Shown: piece by piece, positions 1 through 7,949 of the stretch
Layout: each line of letters opens with the position of its first letter
How positions within the stretch are numbered: the stretch's first letter is position 1
Assembly: GCA_905200945.1 (NCBI GenBank)
Contig: CAJKMG010000003.1
Location: 248,001-312,000, forward strand
Origin: an uncultured Akkermansia sp.
Lineage (GTDB): Bacteria > Verrucomicrobiota > Verrucomicrobiia > Verrucomicrobiales > Akkermansiaceae
Reading direction: 5' to 3'
Length of the DNA: 64,000 nucleotides
Translations under genes and position numbers: made by a program
The notes under the pieces: generated by a model
What the model saw: only the letters and a program-made list of their open reading frames with translations
Told to the model about the DNA's origin: nothing
The model's database searches: none

Positions 1-2
1 CG

Positions 3-305
3 TGGGCGTGGGATGCTCCCGGCATTCCGGAAGCCCCCGCCGTCCAGGAATTGATGCTGGACCTTGTTAAACGTTATTCCGGGAACATGGACGTCATCCG
101 CGCCCGTGCCGCCGTCCGCCCCATCATCCGCCGCAGCCAGCCGGTCGCCGGCCCCATTCCCGGGCTGGACGGCCAGTTCGTCTTCTCCGGGCTGGGCAGC
201 AAGGGGGTGACCACTTCCCCCTGGTCCGCCGCCCAGCTTGCCGGACATCTCGTGTGCGGAACGGATATGCCGCCGGATCTGCTGCCTGCCGCGCTCTGGA
301 AATGA
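3..305 (+). CDS. FAD-dependent oxidoreductase (DAO-like), C-terminal fragment
   Basis: The reading frame is open from the left edge of the window, so only the last 100 residues are visible. The tail has the pattern G-L-D-G-Q-F-V-F-S-G-L-G-S-K-G-V-T-T-S-P followed by AAQLAGHL. This resembles the final FAD-contacting strand and helix of D-amino-acid-oxidase-type flavoproteins, where a Gly-rich 'GxGSxGxT' turn closes the FAD site. That assignment is by family resemblance only; the Rossmann GxGxxG motif and any substrate residues lie outside the window. The next gene is on the same strand about 70 bases on, with no terminator seen between them. Confidence 0.6.
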   Translation, partial: WAWDAPGIPEAPAVQELMLDLVKRYSGNMDVIRARAAVRPIIRRSQPVAGPIPGLDGQFVFSGLGSKGVTTSPWSAAQLAGHLVCGTDMPPDLLPAALWK

Positions 306-377
306 TGCGGAACATCAGCCGTCCTTCCTTGAACGGAACAGCTATTTTCCTTGTCAAAAGATTCTGAACGCGATTAC

Positions 378-1265
378 ATGCGGCCTAATATGCGAGCGGA
401 GAACGAGAACTGGGGAGATACGGTACGGAATCATCTGTTTGACCAGCGCAACGCCGTCATGGTGCACTGGCTGATTCTGCTCAATGTAGTCATCTTTATC
501 CTGGGATTCTTCTTCCAGGTAAACATCCCAAGGAACATTTACCCGCCTGTCCATTTGGACTTGATCCAGCTTTACGGAGCTTACAGCGAATATACGTGCT
601 TTCACGAGGGGGAATTATGGCGGTTGCTTACCTATCAGTTTCTTCACGCCAATCTGGGGCACATTATGTTCAACATGATTGCCCTGTGGTTTTTCGGCCC
701 GGTTGTAGAAGAACGTTTCGGCCATTGGCGCTTCCTGCTGTATTACCTGTTTTGCGGCGTGGCTGCAGCCCTGTTTTCCTCCCTGCTGGGGTACATGGGA
801 TTTTTTGATCCGGAATGGCGCTTCATTCCCATGGTGGGGGCCTCAGGTTCCATTTACGGCATCATGGCCGCATGCGCGGTGCTCTTTCCCCATGCCCGGG
901 TACAGCTTCTGTTTCCTCCGGTTAATTTGAGCGTGCGCCAGTTTGCCCTGGCCGTTCTCGGAGTCGCCGCAGCCGTCATTATCTTCCAATGGAACAATGC
1001 GGGCGGGGAAGCCGGCCATCTGGGCGGCATGTTTGCCGGATTTATTCTGACATTGCTGATTTTATGGAAGGAAAAGCTGTCTTCCCCAAAACGGAAAGCT
1101 GCCTCTTCTTCCCACTATTCCCCTGAGCCTTCCAGCCGCCACCCGGCACAGGCTTACCCCTCTGAAAAGGAGGTGGATGAAATCATGGAAAAAATATCCA
1201 GGTCCGGCCTGTCCAGCCTGACGGAGGAGGAACGGGAAATTCTCCGGCGCGCTTCCCGGCGCTGA
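378..1265 (+). CDS. Rhomboid-family intramembrane serine protease
   Basis: Predicted membrane-embedded serine protease that cuts transmembrane segments of other membrane proteins. It has about six hydrophobic segments. The catalytic serine lies in the G-A-S-G-S motif (about residue 156 from this ATG) and the catalytic histidine in GGEAGHLGG (about residue 214). The loop motif HANLGHIMFNM, with its conserved His and Asn, is also present. After the last helix comes a Ser/Pro-rich linker and a short charged C-terminal helix pair (EVDEIMEKI..LTEEEREIL), a tail often attached to rhomboids of this branch. The frame extends to a TTG at 351. ATG at 378 or 390 is more likely, but no good ribosome binding site decides it. 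The substrate is unknown. Confidence 0.88.
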   Translation: MRPNMRAENENWGDTVRNHLFDQRNAVMVHWLILLNVVIFILGFFFQVNIPRNIYPPVHLDLIQLYGAYSEYTCFHEGELWRLLTYQFLHANLGHIMFNMIALWFFGPVVEERFGHWRFLLYYLFCGVAAALFSSLLGYMGFFDPEWRFIPMVGASGSIYGIMAACAVLFPHARVQLLFPPVNLSVRQFALAVLGVAAAVIIFQWNNAGGEAGHLGGMFAGFILTLLILWKEKLSSPKRKAASSSHYSPEPSSRHPAQAYPSEKEVDEIMEKISRSGLSSLTEEEREILRRASRR

Positions 1266-1338
1266 ACTATTTGTTAGATATTTTTATATTTTTCGTTATT
1301 TTCCTTCCTTTTTGCCATCCATTTCCTAGCATGGATGA

Positions 1339-2874
1339 ATGATGACGCGACTGTATTCCTCCACCGTCCTGGGCGTAGATGGCGTAGAAGTGGAGGTGGA
1401 AGTGGATTTCCGCCCCATGGCGGAAAAACGCACCTTTATTGTCGGCCTTCCGGATGCGGCCGTGAAAGAAAGCGGGCAGCGCGTGGACACGGCCATACAA
1501 AACAGCGGCCTTCCCTTTCAGCAGGGTATCTTCGTCGTTAATCTGGCTCCGGCGGATTTAAGGAAGCAGGGCCCCGGATTCGACCTTCCCATCGCCCTGG
1601 GAATGGTTGCGGGAGCGGCTGAAAAGGAGATGGACGCTTCTGCCTGGTGCATCGTGGGAGAACTGGCCCTGGACGGAACCGTACGCCCCGTGCAAGGCAT
1701 TCTGCCGCAAATCATGGAAGCGCGGCGCATGGGCAGGAAGCGCATCATGCTGCCGCAAGCCAATGCCTATGAAGGGACGCCCGTACAGGGTGTGGAAATT
1801 TATCCCGTTTCTTCCCTGAGAGAAGCCTGGCATTTGCTTACTTCCGACGCCCTGCCGCCTCCATTTACAGGTTCAGGGCGAGAGGCCCATGCTCCACGGG
1901 ACAAAGACGCCGCTGTGGATTTTGACGAAATCAAGGGGCAGCCTTATGCACGCCGCGCCATGGAGATTGCAGCGGCAGGAGGCCATAATATCCTGCTTTG
2001 CGGCTCTCCGGGGTCCGGCAAATCCATGCTGGCGCAAAGGCTCCCGACCATTCTTCCGCCTCTGAGTCCGGAGGAAGCACTGGAGACCAGTAAAATCCAC
2101 TCCGTATGCGGTCTGCTGAAACGGGGGAACGGCCTGGTGGACCAGCGTCCGTTCCGGGCTCCCCACCACACCATTTCCGATGCCGGGCTGATGGGGGGAG
2201 GTGCGAATATCACGCCGGGAGAAGTATCCCTTGCTCACAACGGCGTCCTCTTTCTGGATGAATTGCCGGAATTCCGCCGTGCCGCTCTGGAAACCCTGCG
2301 GCAGCCGCTGGAAACCGGCCAGGTAGTTATTTCCCGCGCTTCCGGCACCATGACATTTCCGTGCCGTTTCATGTTGGCAGCCGCCATGAATCCGTGTCCC
2401 TGCGGTTATCTGGGAGACAGAAGAAGAGCCTGCACCTGCCCCCCGGCGCAGATCGCACGCTACCGCCGCAAAATTTCAGGCCCGCTGTTGGACCGGTTTG
2501 ACCTGCTGATGGAAGTTCCCGCCGTGGATCCCTCCATTCTGGCTTCCGCGCCTGCCGGAGAATGTTCCGCCAGTATCCGGGAACGCGTGGCGGCCGCACG
2601 GCGGCTCCAGTCCAGCAGATACGCAGGAACGCCTTTCCGCAATAATGCGGCCCTTTCCGGAAAAGCACTCCAGAAGTATTGCCGTCTGCTGCCGGAAGGG
2701 AGGGCTATCCTGCTCCGCGCCGTGGAAGAACTGGCCCTTTCCGCCAGAGCCTATGACCGCATTTTAAAGGTGGCCCGAACCATAGCGGATTTGGAAGGAA
2801 CTTCTGATATTCAGGATGTCCATTTGTATGAAGCCGTGCAGTACCGCGCTTTCGAGCAATCACTGAGGGATTAG
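1339..2874 (+). CDS. YifB/ComM-type Mg-chelatase-like AAA+ ATPase
   Basis: 511 residues, the usual length for this family. An N-terminal S5-fold/Lon-like domain (about 1-170; GLPDAAVKES, GIFVVNLAPAD) is followed by an AAA+ module. That module has a Walker A G-S-P-G-S-G-K-S near residue 222, a Walker B LFLDELPEF, the family motif HHTISDAGLMGGG and a C-terminal Mg-chelatase helical domain. A cysteine cluster (NPCPCGY...CTC) typical of the family is present. In naturally transformable bacteria ComM acts as a hexameric branch-migration helicase that extends integration of incoming DNA. Whether that holds here is inferred. Start is ATG 1339 or the adjacent ATG 1342. Confidence 0.9.
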   Translation: MMTRLYSSTVLGVDGVEVEVEVDFRPMAEKRTFIVGLPDAAVKESGQRVDTAIQNSGLPFQQGIFVVNLAPADLRKQGPGFDLPIALGMVAGAAEKEMDASAWCIVGELALDGTVRPVQGILPQIMEARRMGRKRIMLPQANAYEGTPVQGVEIYPVSSLREAWHLLTSDALPPPFTGSGREAHAPRDKDAAVDFDEIKGQPYARRAMEIAAAGGHNILLCGSPGSGKSMLAQRLPTILPPLSPEEALETSKIHSVCGLLKRGNGLVDQRPFRAPHHTISDAGLMGGGANITPGEVSLAHNGVLFLDELPEFRRAALETLRQPLETGQVVISRASGTMTFPCRFMLAAAMNPCPCGYLGDRRRACTCPPAQIARYRRKISGPLLDRFDLLMEVPAVDPSILASAPAGECSASIRERVAAARRLQSSRYAGTPFRNNAALSGKALQKYCRLLPEGRAILLRAVEELALSARAYDRILKVARTIADLEGTSDIQDVHLYEAVQYRAFEQSLRD

Positions 2875-2944
2875 CACTATGAATCTCTCTCCTTTCGCAA
2901 CTATCCCAAAAACAAAGACATATTCCCGTTCCGAAAATAAAAAA

Positions 2945-2966
2945 GAGGCAGCTTTTCAGCTGCCTC
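2945..2966 (-). terminator. Rho-independent terminator of the PEP-CTERM gene at 2987
   Basis: GAGGCAGCT and AGCTGCCTC form a perfect 9-bp stem with a 4-base loop. On the minus strand it is followed by TTTTTTATTTT. It lies 20 bases past the stop of the minus-strand gene and between convergent genes. Confidence 0.85.
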
Positions 2967-2986
2967 CCGAATAACGAGGATATTTA

Positions 2987-3694
2987 CTATGAACGTCTGC
3001 GGCGCAGCAACATGGCTCCCAGGCCCAGCAGGCCCAAAGACGCTGCGGCAGGCTCGGGAACCGTTTCATAGGAAACCTGTATACCTGTAATTGTATAAGC
3101 GGAAGTAGCGGTTCCGGCACCACCGCGCACTCCGGCAACTACCTTATACCCTTCCTCCCAGGTAAGGGGAGCCGCCGACATATCCAGGGAAATTGTCGTT
3201 GTTTCCGATGTAGAGGTAAATGAAAAGTCCTGTATCCTGGAAAGTTCCTCAACCAGAGTGCCGGTTGAATCATATACGGCAAGCACCATGGAATAACTGT
3301 TGATTACAGAAGAAGGAGTATTGCAGGAAAACGTAATGGAAGAAACGGAATCCCCCTCCTGCGGCCCTCCAAGAACCATGGCAAAAGAATCCCCGCTAAC
3401 TCCGGCGCGTCCGCATAATGTAATGGTTCCTACATTGTTCTCATTCACCCAAGTGCCTTCACCATTTATTCCCCAATTTGAAATGGAATTGTTATTGCCG
3501 CCGGCATATATTCCATTTTGCAGGCCCTTTACTTTGTCCAGAAGCTCTTGCCCCGATGTTCTCGCCATAGTGGCGGTCTGTGATACGCTTTGCGATTCAG
3601 GAAGCTCAGCAACAATCGTAGCCGCCTGGGCGGACATCATACATACGCAACTGGCTAACAAAACATAATGATAAACTCTCATAACGCTTTGCAT
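2987..3694 (-). CDS. Secreted PEP-CTERM sorting domain protein
   Basis: 235 residues. An N-terminal signal peptide (hydrophobic stretch ending near AQA-A, residues 1-24) is followed by a Ser/Thr/Gly-rich beta-type region. The C-terminus is V-P-E-P, a hydrophobic helix (AAASLGLLGLGAMLL) and R-R-R-R-S. This tail is the PEP-CTERM signal, which an exosortase is thought to recognise and cleave at the outer face of the cytoplasmic membrane before export to the cell surface or matrix. The middle has no recognised catalytic motif. Start is ATG 3694, or ATG 3682 four codons in. Its upstream region carries two CGGATT-type palindromes, and a terminator follows it. Confidence 0.85.
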   Translation of the reverse strand: MQSVMRVYHYVLLASCVCMMSAQAATIVAELPESQSVSQTATMARTSGQELLDKVKGLQNGIYAGGNNNSISNWGINGEGTWVNENNVGTITLCGRAGVSGDSFAMVLGGPQEGDSVSSITFSCNTPSSVINSYSMVLAVYDSTGTLVEELSRIQDFSFTSTSETTTISLDMSAAPLTWEEGYKVVAGVRGGAGTATSAYTITGIQVSYETVPEPAAASLGLLGLGAMLLRRRRS

Positions 3695-3701
3695 TGATTA
3701 G

Positions 3702-3716
3702 AGGATTGTTAATCCG
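3702..3716. repeat. Palindrome GGATT-N3-AATCC, gene-proximal copy
   Basis: AGGATTGTTAATCCG. The arms GGATT/AATCC flank three bases. It lies 7 bases upstream of the ATG of the PEP-CTERM gene. In reverse complement the wider 19-base context (3700-3718) matches the copy at 3931-3949 at 17 of 19 positions by eye. Function unknown: an operator or the end of a small inverted-repeat element. Confidence 0.55.
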
Positions 3717-3931
3717 TTGTCAACATAAAAAGTTGAAAGAGCGGTATTCCGGCAGTGGACTTCTTTTTTGATGCAAGGGCTTTATAGAGACTAATTCTTG
3801 CGCCTCTTCCATTCTAACAGCTGCATGTTATTTCATAAATCATTCATTATTATGAATCGAACGTTATCGTAAACCATTCATGAAAAAAATAGGTCCAGCG
3901 TTTTCCCCATGATGTTACGGAAAGAAAAAGA

Positions 3932-3948
3932 GCGGATTAACAATCCGC
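3932..3948. repeat. Palindrome GCGGATT-N3-AATCCGC, distal copy
   Basis: GCGGATTAACAATCCGC is a perfect 7-bp-arm palindrome (8 bp with the flanking A/T), about 230 bases from the proximal copy and in opposite orientation. The 332-base gene-free stretch 3695-4026 holds this pair, an AT-rich centre with presumed promoter sequence, and the metY terminator. I see no coding region in it. Confidence 0.55.
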
Positions 3949-3979
3949 TGTCCCCTTTATCCAATCCTTAATGATAAAG

Positions 3980-4013
3980 AAAAAGCCGCCTCAGCAAAGT
4001 GAGGCGGCTTTTT
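3980..4013. terminator. Terminator after the MetY-type gene
   Basis: AAAAAGCCGCCTC and GAGGCGGCTTTTT form a 13-bp perfect stem with an 8-base loop. Runs of A and T on the two sides would let it work in both directions. It ends 13 bases from the stop codon of the minus-strand gene at 4027. Confidence 0.88.
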
Positions 4014-4026
4014 CCAAGAAGACTTT

Positions 4027-5319
4027 TTAACGAATAGCTTCCAAAGCCTGTTTGAGGTCCGCAATAATGTCTTCCGCAGCTTCCGTCCCTACGGAAAACC
4101 GGATGAGGTCAGGCCGTACGCCCGCCTCCATGAGCTGCTCATCCGTCAACTGGCGGTGCGTATGGCTGGCGGGATGGAGAACGCAGGTACGGGAGTCCGC
4201 CACATGGGTCACGATGGCGGCCAGCTTCAGACTGTCCATGAACTTGATGGAACGTTCACGGCCTCCCTTGATGCCGAAGGTTACCACACCACAAGATTGG
4301 CCACCGCGGAATTGCTTCTGCGCCAATTCATAATACTCATTGGAAGAAAGACCCGGATAATTAATCCAGGCAACATCTTCCTGCCCTTGCAGGAATTCCG
4401 CCACTTTCTGCGCATTTTCACAATGCCGCGGCACACGCAGGTGGAGGGTTTCCAAACCCAAATTGAGCAAAAAGGCATTCTGCGGAGATTGGATGGAACC
4501 CAGATCGCGCATGAGCTGGACGGTCGCCTTGGTAATATAGGCTCCCTTGCCGAAGCTTTTGCTGTAGGAGAGCCCGTGATAGGAGGGGTCCGGTTCCGTC
4601 AAACCCGGGAATTTATCCTTGTGCGCTTCCCAGTCAAAGTTGCCGCTGTCCACAATCACGCCGCCCACGGCGGCGGCATGGCCGTCCATGTACTTGGTGG
4701 TGGAGTGGGTGACGATATCCGCACCCCATTCAAAAGGACGGCAATTAATGGGTGTGGCAAAGGTATTGTCCACAATGAGGGGAACGCCGTGCGCATGGGC
4801 AATATCCGCCATTTTACGGATATCCAGCACGCAAAGCGTGGGATTGGAAATAGTCTCCGCAAAGAAAGCTTTCGTATTGGGGCGGAACGCTTTGGCGATT
4901 TCCTCCGCCGGAGCGTCCTGGTCCACGAAAGTAACTTCAATGCCCATTTTCCGGAATGTGACGGCAAAGAGGTTGTATGTGCCCCCGTAAATCGCCGAAG
5001 CACTGACGATATGATCCCCAGCCTCGCAAATATTGAAAATGGCAAAGAAGGAAGCCGCCTGGCCGGAAGACGTCAGAATGGCGGCCACACCGCCCTCCAG
5101 TTCGGCAATTTTTCTGGCAACCGCCTCATTGGTGGGGTTCTGGAGGCGTGTATAAAAGAATCCGGCTTCTTCCAGATCAAACAATTTTGCCATTTGTTCG
5201 CTGGTCTCGTACTTGAACGTCGTGCTCTGGTAAATGGGCAATACGCGGGGTTCGCCCTTTTTAGGCGCCCAGCCCGCCTGCACGCACAGGGTCTCCGGTC
5301 TCAATTCCTGATTCATCAT
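4027..5319 (-). CDS. metY: O-acetylhomoserine aminocarboxypropyltransferase / sulfhydrylase (Cys/Met metabolism PLP enzyme)
   Basis: About 430 residues from this start, the usual length of the family. The PLP-dependent Cys/Met-metabolism fold is clear: YQSTTFKYE near the N-terminus, FFYTRLQNPT, the aspartate in PLIVDNTFATP, and the PLP lysine in T-H-S-T-T-K-Y. SRTCVLHPASHTHRQLT is typical of the O-acetylhomoserine branch. It would replace acetyl of O-acetylhomoserine with sulfide (or methanethiol) to give homocysteine (or methionine) in the cytoplasm. The frame runs up to 5460, but homology begins at MMNQELRPETLCVQAG, so ATG 5319 (or 5328) is preferred. The roughly 250-base leader up to 5576 is GC-rich. 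I could not match it to SAM or SAH riboswitch cores. Neighbours give no clear operon. Confidence 0.88.
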   Translation of the reverse strand: MMNQELRPETLCVQAGWAPKKGEPRVLPIYQSTTFKYETSEQMAKLFDLEEAGFFYTRLQNPTNEAVARKIAELEGGVAAILTSSGQAASFFAIFNICEAGDHIVSASAIYGGTYNLFAVTFRKMGIEVTFVDQDAPAEEIAKAFRPNTKAFFAETISNPTLCVLDIRKMADIAHAHGVPLIVDNTFATPINCRPFEWGADIVTHSTTKYMDGHAAAVGGVIVDSGNFDWEAHKDKFPGLTEPDPSYHGLSYSKSFGKGAYITKATVQLMRDLGSIQSPQNAFLLNLGLETLHLRVPRHCENAQKVAEFLQGQEDVAWINYPGLSSNEYYELAQKQFRGGQSCGVVTFGIKGGRERSIKFMDSLKLAAIVTHVADSRTCVLHPASHTHRQLTDEQLMEAGVRPDLIRFSVGTEAAEDIIADLKQALEAIR

Positions 5320-5576
5320 GCGGGGCATGCTATGCGATGCCTCCTGCCTTGTAAAGCAGGGAAAACCAGACGTATGGACAAATTCGCCCCTGCCCCCGCC
5401 GAAGCACACTCCCGGTTTTTTCCCAGTATAAAACCCCTGTTCCCGGCAAATCAACCGCAAGGACAGGGGCGTTTTACCTGCGCGCGGGATACCCTACGAT
5501 CGAATGAAACGGCAATTCCTCCGATACCTCTTTCCCGGAACCAACCGTTCCCCGGTGAATAAAGCCGGGCATCTCA

Positions 5577-6824
5577 CTACTTGATTTCCGGCAAAGGGGT
5601 GGAAATTTCCTCTTCCGTCAGATAGCAGCCGGGATCGGACCCGTACCAGTGTCCGTTGGCAAACGCGGCACGGGTGCGGAAGCCTCCGCCGCACAGGGCG
5701 AAGTGAACGCAGCGGCCGCAACGGCCTTCAATCTTCTTCTGCCGTTCCAGAGGATCGTCGGAACCGCGCAGCTCAGGCAACATTTCCGCTGCAGCTCCGG
5801 CCCTGGCATCCCATAAATCGGAAAACCGGTCACTTTTCACATTGCCCAGAGTAACGGATTGCCAGAACTGGTCCGGATGCACGGCACCCTGTGTGTCAAT
5901 ATTGGCGATGCCCCGGCCGGAACTGTTCGCGCCGCCGCCATTCCATTGAAGCAGGCCGAGGGTTTCCTTCGCCAGAGGGGAGCCTTCCCGGAGCTGGCGC
6001 AGAAGCAGGTAAATTCCGTCCGCAGGCTGGGTTACAGTCAGCACTTCACGGTTTTTTCCCTCCGCTTTCCATTCCTCTACACGGGCAATCAGCGTATCCA
6101 TGGCATTCCTTGCTTCCTCCTGAGTCAGGGTCTGCACTTCCACGCCGCGGCCAGTGGGGACCAGATGGTAAAAACAGACGCGCTGGATGTCGTTGGCGTC
6201 AATAAAATCCAAAATCTGGCCCATGCACTGCACATTGTTGCGGGTCAGAGTCAGGCGCAGGCCTGTCTTTTGCCCCACTTCACTGCAAAGCCTGAATCCG
6301 CGCACCGCCTGCTCAAAAGAACCTTCCACACCGCGGAATTTGTCATGAACGGCGCCAATGCCGTCCAGGGAAATGCCTACGTACGCCACGCCCAATTCCT
6401 TGAACCGCGCTGCAGCTTCCGGCGTAATACGGGTGCCGTTTGTGGAAATGGTCACCTTCAGCCCTTTTCCGGTGGCACGTTCCAGCAGTTCCATAAAGCG
6501 CGGATGCACCAGCGGCTCCCCTCCGGAAAAAAGGAGGGCGTTCACCTTGTAGTCCGCCAGATCATCAATGACCGCGCAACACTGGTCCCAATCCAGCTCT
6601 CCCTTAAATTTCCGGGCAGAGGCGTCTGCATAACAATGCACGCATTTGAGATTGCAGGTACGCGTAATATTCCACACCACAATGGGCTTGCGCGCACGGG
6701 ACGAAGCCGGTGCACAGGATTCCACGGCGCCCCCTGCAAAACGGCCGTGCCCGTGGCCCTGTCCGTATCTCAAATGGTCCGCGGGCTGTTCCGCCCCTGT
6801 CCAAAGTCTGGTAATATTAATCAT
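5577..6824 (-). CDS. ahbC: Radical SAM/SPASM protein, AhbC/NirJ-like (12,18-didecarboxysirohaem deacetylase family)
   Basis: 415 residues. The radical SAM [4Fe-4S] motif is C-N-L-K-C-V-H-C at about residues 57-64, followed by LLFSGGEPLVHP. A C-terminal SPASM-type cluster region has CGRC...CGGG...C. The N-terminus (MINITRLWTG... LRYG, then PIVVWNITRTCNLKC) and LVPTGRG resemble AhbC/NirJ1. AhbC removes acetate side chains from didecarboxysirohaem in the sirohaem-dependent haem pathway. The assignment is by family resemblance; a peptide-modifying SPASM enzyme is the main alternative. A GQGHGHGRF segment near residue 21 is a small His/Gly insertion. It overlaps the upstream radical SAM gene by 8 bases, so the two are translated from one message. 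Confidence 0.7.
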   Translation of the reverse strand: MINITRLWTGAEQPADHLRYGQGHGHGRFAGGAVESCAPASSRARKPIVVWNITRTCNLKCVHCYADASARKFKGELDWDQCCAVIDDLADYKVNALLFSGGEPLVHPRFMELLERATGKGLKVTISTNGTRITPEAAARFKELGVAYVGISLDGIGAVHDKFRGVEGSFEQAVRGFRLCSEVGQKTGLRLTLTRNNVQCMGQILDFIDANDIQRVCFYHLVPTGRGVEVQTLTQEEARNAMDTLIARVEEWKAEGKNREVLTVTQPADGIYLLLRQLREGSPLAKETLGLLQWNGGGANSSGRGIANIDTQGAVHPDQFWQSVTLGNVKSDRFSDLWDARAGAAAEMLPELRGSDDPLERQKKIEGRCGRCVHFALCGGGFRTRAAFANGHWYGSDPGCYLTEEEISTPLPEIK

Positions 6825-7878
6825 GGTGTTGTGAAAGCCTGGGCTGATAAGGGCAAAGGTTGTCTTCCGCCATCATGTCTCCGTAAACGGCATAAGCACG
6901 GGACCGGGACCCTCCGCAGATGGTACGGTACTCACACCGTCCGCATTTGCCCTGCAACGCATTGTCATCCCGGAGTTTGAGGAAAAGGGGGTGCGTGCGG
7001 TAGATTTCTCCAGGGTCATCCGTCCGGACGTTTCCTGCCGTTATGGGGAGAAAACCGGAGGGCTGTATTTCCCCGGTATGGGAAATAAACATAATGCCCT
7101 TGCCGTCCCGGGTGGGAATGGCGCGGCGGGCGGGCTTGCTTCCCTGAGCACGGGCTTCCTGAAGCGCCACGCGGCGATAATGGTGCCCTTCCGTCGTTTT
7201 GACGCCGAAAGAAACCTCATGGCTTATCCTGCTCAGTTTTTTCCAGACGGCTTCCACTTCTTCCGCCGCAGGCATCTCATCCATGGCGGCGCGGCCTGTG
7301 GGCACCAGAAGAAACACGCTCCACATGCCCGGTTTCATTTTTTTCACCAGCTCCACAAAGTCGTCAAATTCTCCCAGCGTGCTCCTGGTAATGGTGGTGT
7401 TGATTTGCAAGTGCATGCCGGCTTCCTTCGCCATTTCCGCAGCCCGGAGAGTCCGTTCATATGTGTGGGGGACGCCGCGGAAGGCGTCATGGGTGCTCTC
7501 ATGCGCGCCGTCCAGGCTCAATGACATGCTCTGGACTCCAGCTTCTTTCAATGCACGGAAATCCGTGTGCAGCAGCCGGGCGGTAGCAGCCGGGCTCAAT
7601 GCTACATGCAGCCCTTTGCCGGAAGCCGCACGGACCAATTCCAGAATATCCGGCCTCATGACCGGGTCGCCGCCCGTCAGCACCAGCATGGGAGGCCGCA
7701 GTTCCGCCAACTGGTCAATCAGGCGCAATGCCTCCTCATGAGTCAATTCATCCGGGTGCGGACGCGGCTGGGCGACAGCGCGGCAATGCCTGCACGCAAG
7801 CGCGCAAGCGCGCGTCACTTCCCAGAAGACCAGGAAGGGGCGTTCATTGAGATCTGTTTCACTAAAAACCGGGCGCAT
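6817..7878 (-). CDS. Radical SAM/SPASM protein, TIGR04053/AhbD-like
   Basis: 353 residues. The SAM-cluster motif C-A-L-A-C-R-H-C is at residues 25-32, with LVLTGGDPVMRPD after it. The C-terminal SPASM cysteines are CGRCEYRTICGG...C. The N-terminal WEVTRACALACRHCRA and FLVFWE resemble the TIGR04053 group and AhbD-like haem synthases, which decarboxylate propionates to vinyls in the last step of alternative haem synthesis. The pairing with an AhbC-like gene supports that role, but no sirohaem decarboxylase genes are in the window, so the pathway is inferred. Start is ATG 7878; the stop overlaps the next gene by 8 bases. Confidence 0.7.
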   Translation of the reverse strand: MRPVFSETDLNERPFLVFWEVTRACALACRHCRAVAQPRPHPDELTHEEALRLIDQLAELRPPMLVLTGGDPVMRPDILELVRAASGKGLHVALSPAATARLLHTDFRALKEAGVQSMSLSLDGAHESTHDAFRGVPHTYERTLRAAEMAKEAGMHLQINTTITRSTLGEFDDFVELVKKMKPGMWSVFLLVPTGRAAMDEMPAAEEVEAVWKKLSRISHEVSFGVKTTEGHHYRRVALQEARAQGSKPARRAIPTRDGKGIMFISHTGEIQPSGFLPITAGNVRTDDPGEIYRTHPLFLKLRDDNALQGKCGRCEYRTICGGSRSRAYAVYGDMMAEDNLCPYQPRLSQHHD

Positions 7879-7925
7879 TTTTCAGGACAGCCAATTTAGA
7901 ACAATTATAATTTTTTGACCAGCCC

Positions 7926-7943
7926 AAAAGGACGCATCCTTTA
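7926..7943 (-). terminator. Weak hairpin after the secreted helical protein gene
   Basis: AAAGGA-CGCA-TCCTTT forms a 6-bp stem just past the stop of the minus-strand gene at 7950. The following T-run is short, so this is only a possible terminator. Confidence 0.35.
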
Positions 7944-7949
7944 AAAAGT

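Noticed and set aside
4156..5562. 468-codon plus-strand frame opposite metY
   Set aside because: It mirrors the whole metY gene, and the translation has no family features. It is a shadow frame in GC-rich coding DNA.
5329..5576. SAM or SAH riboswitch upstream of metY
   Set aside because: The leader was read on the minus strand for the SAM-I, SAM-II and SAH core sequences; none was found.
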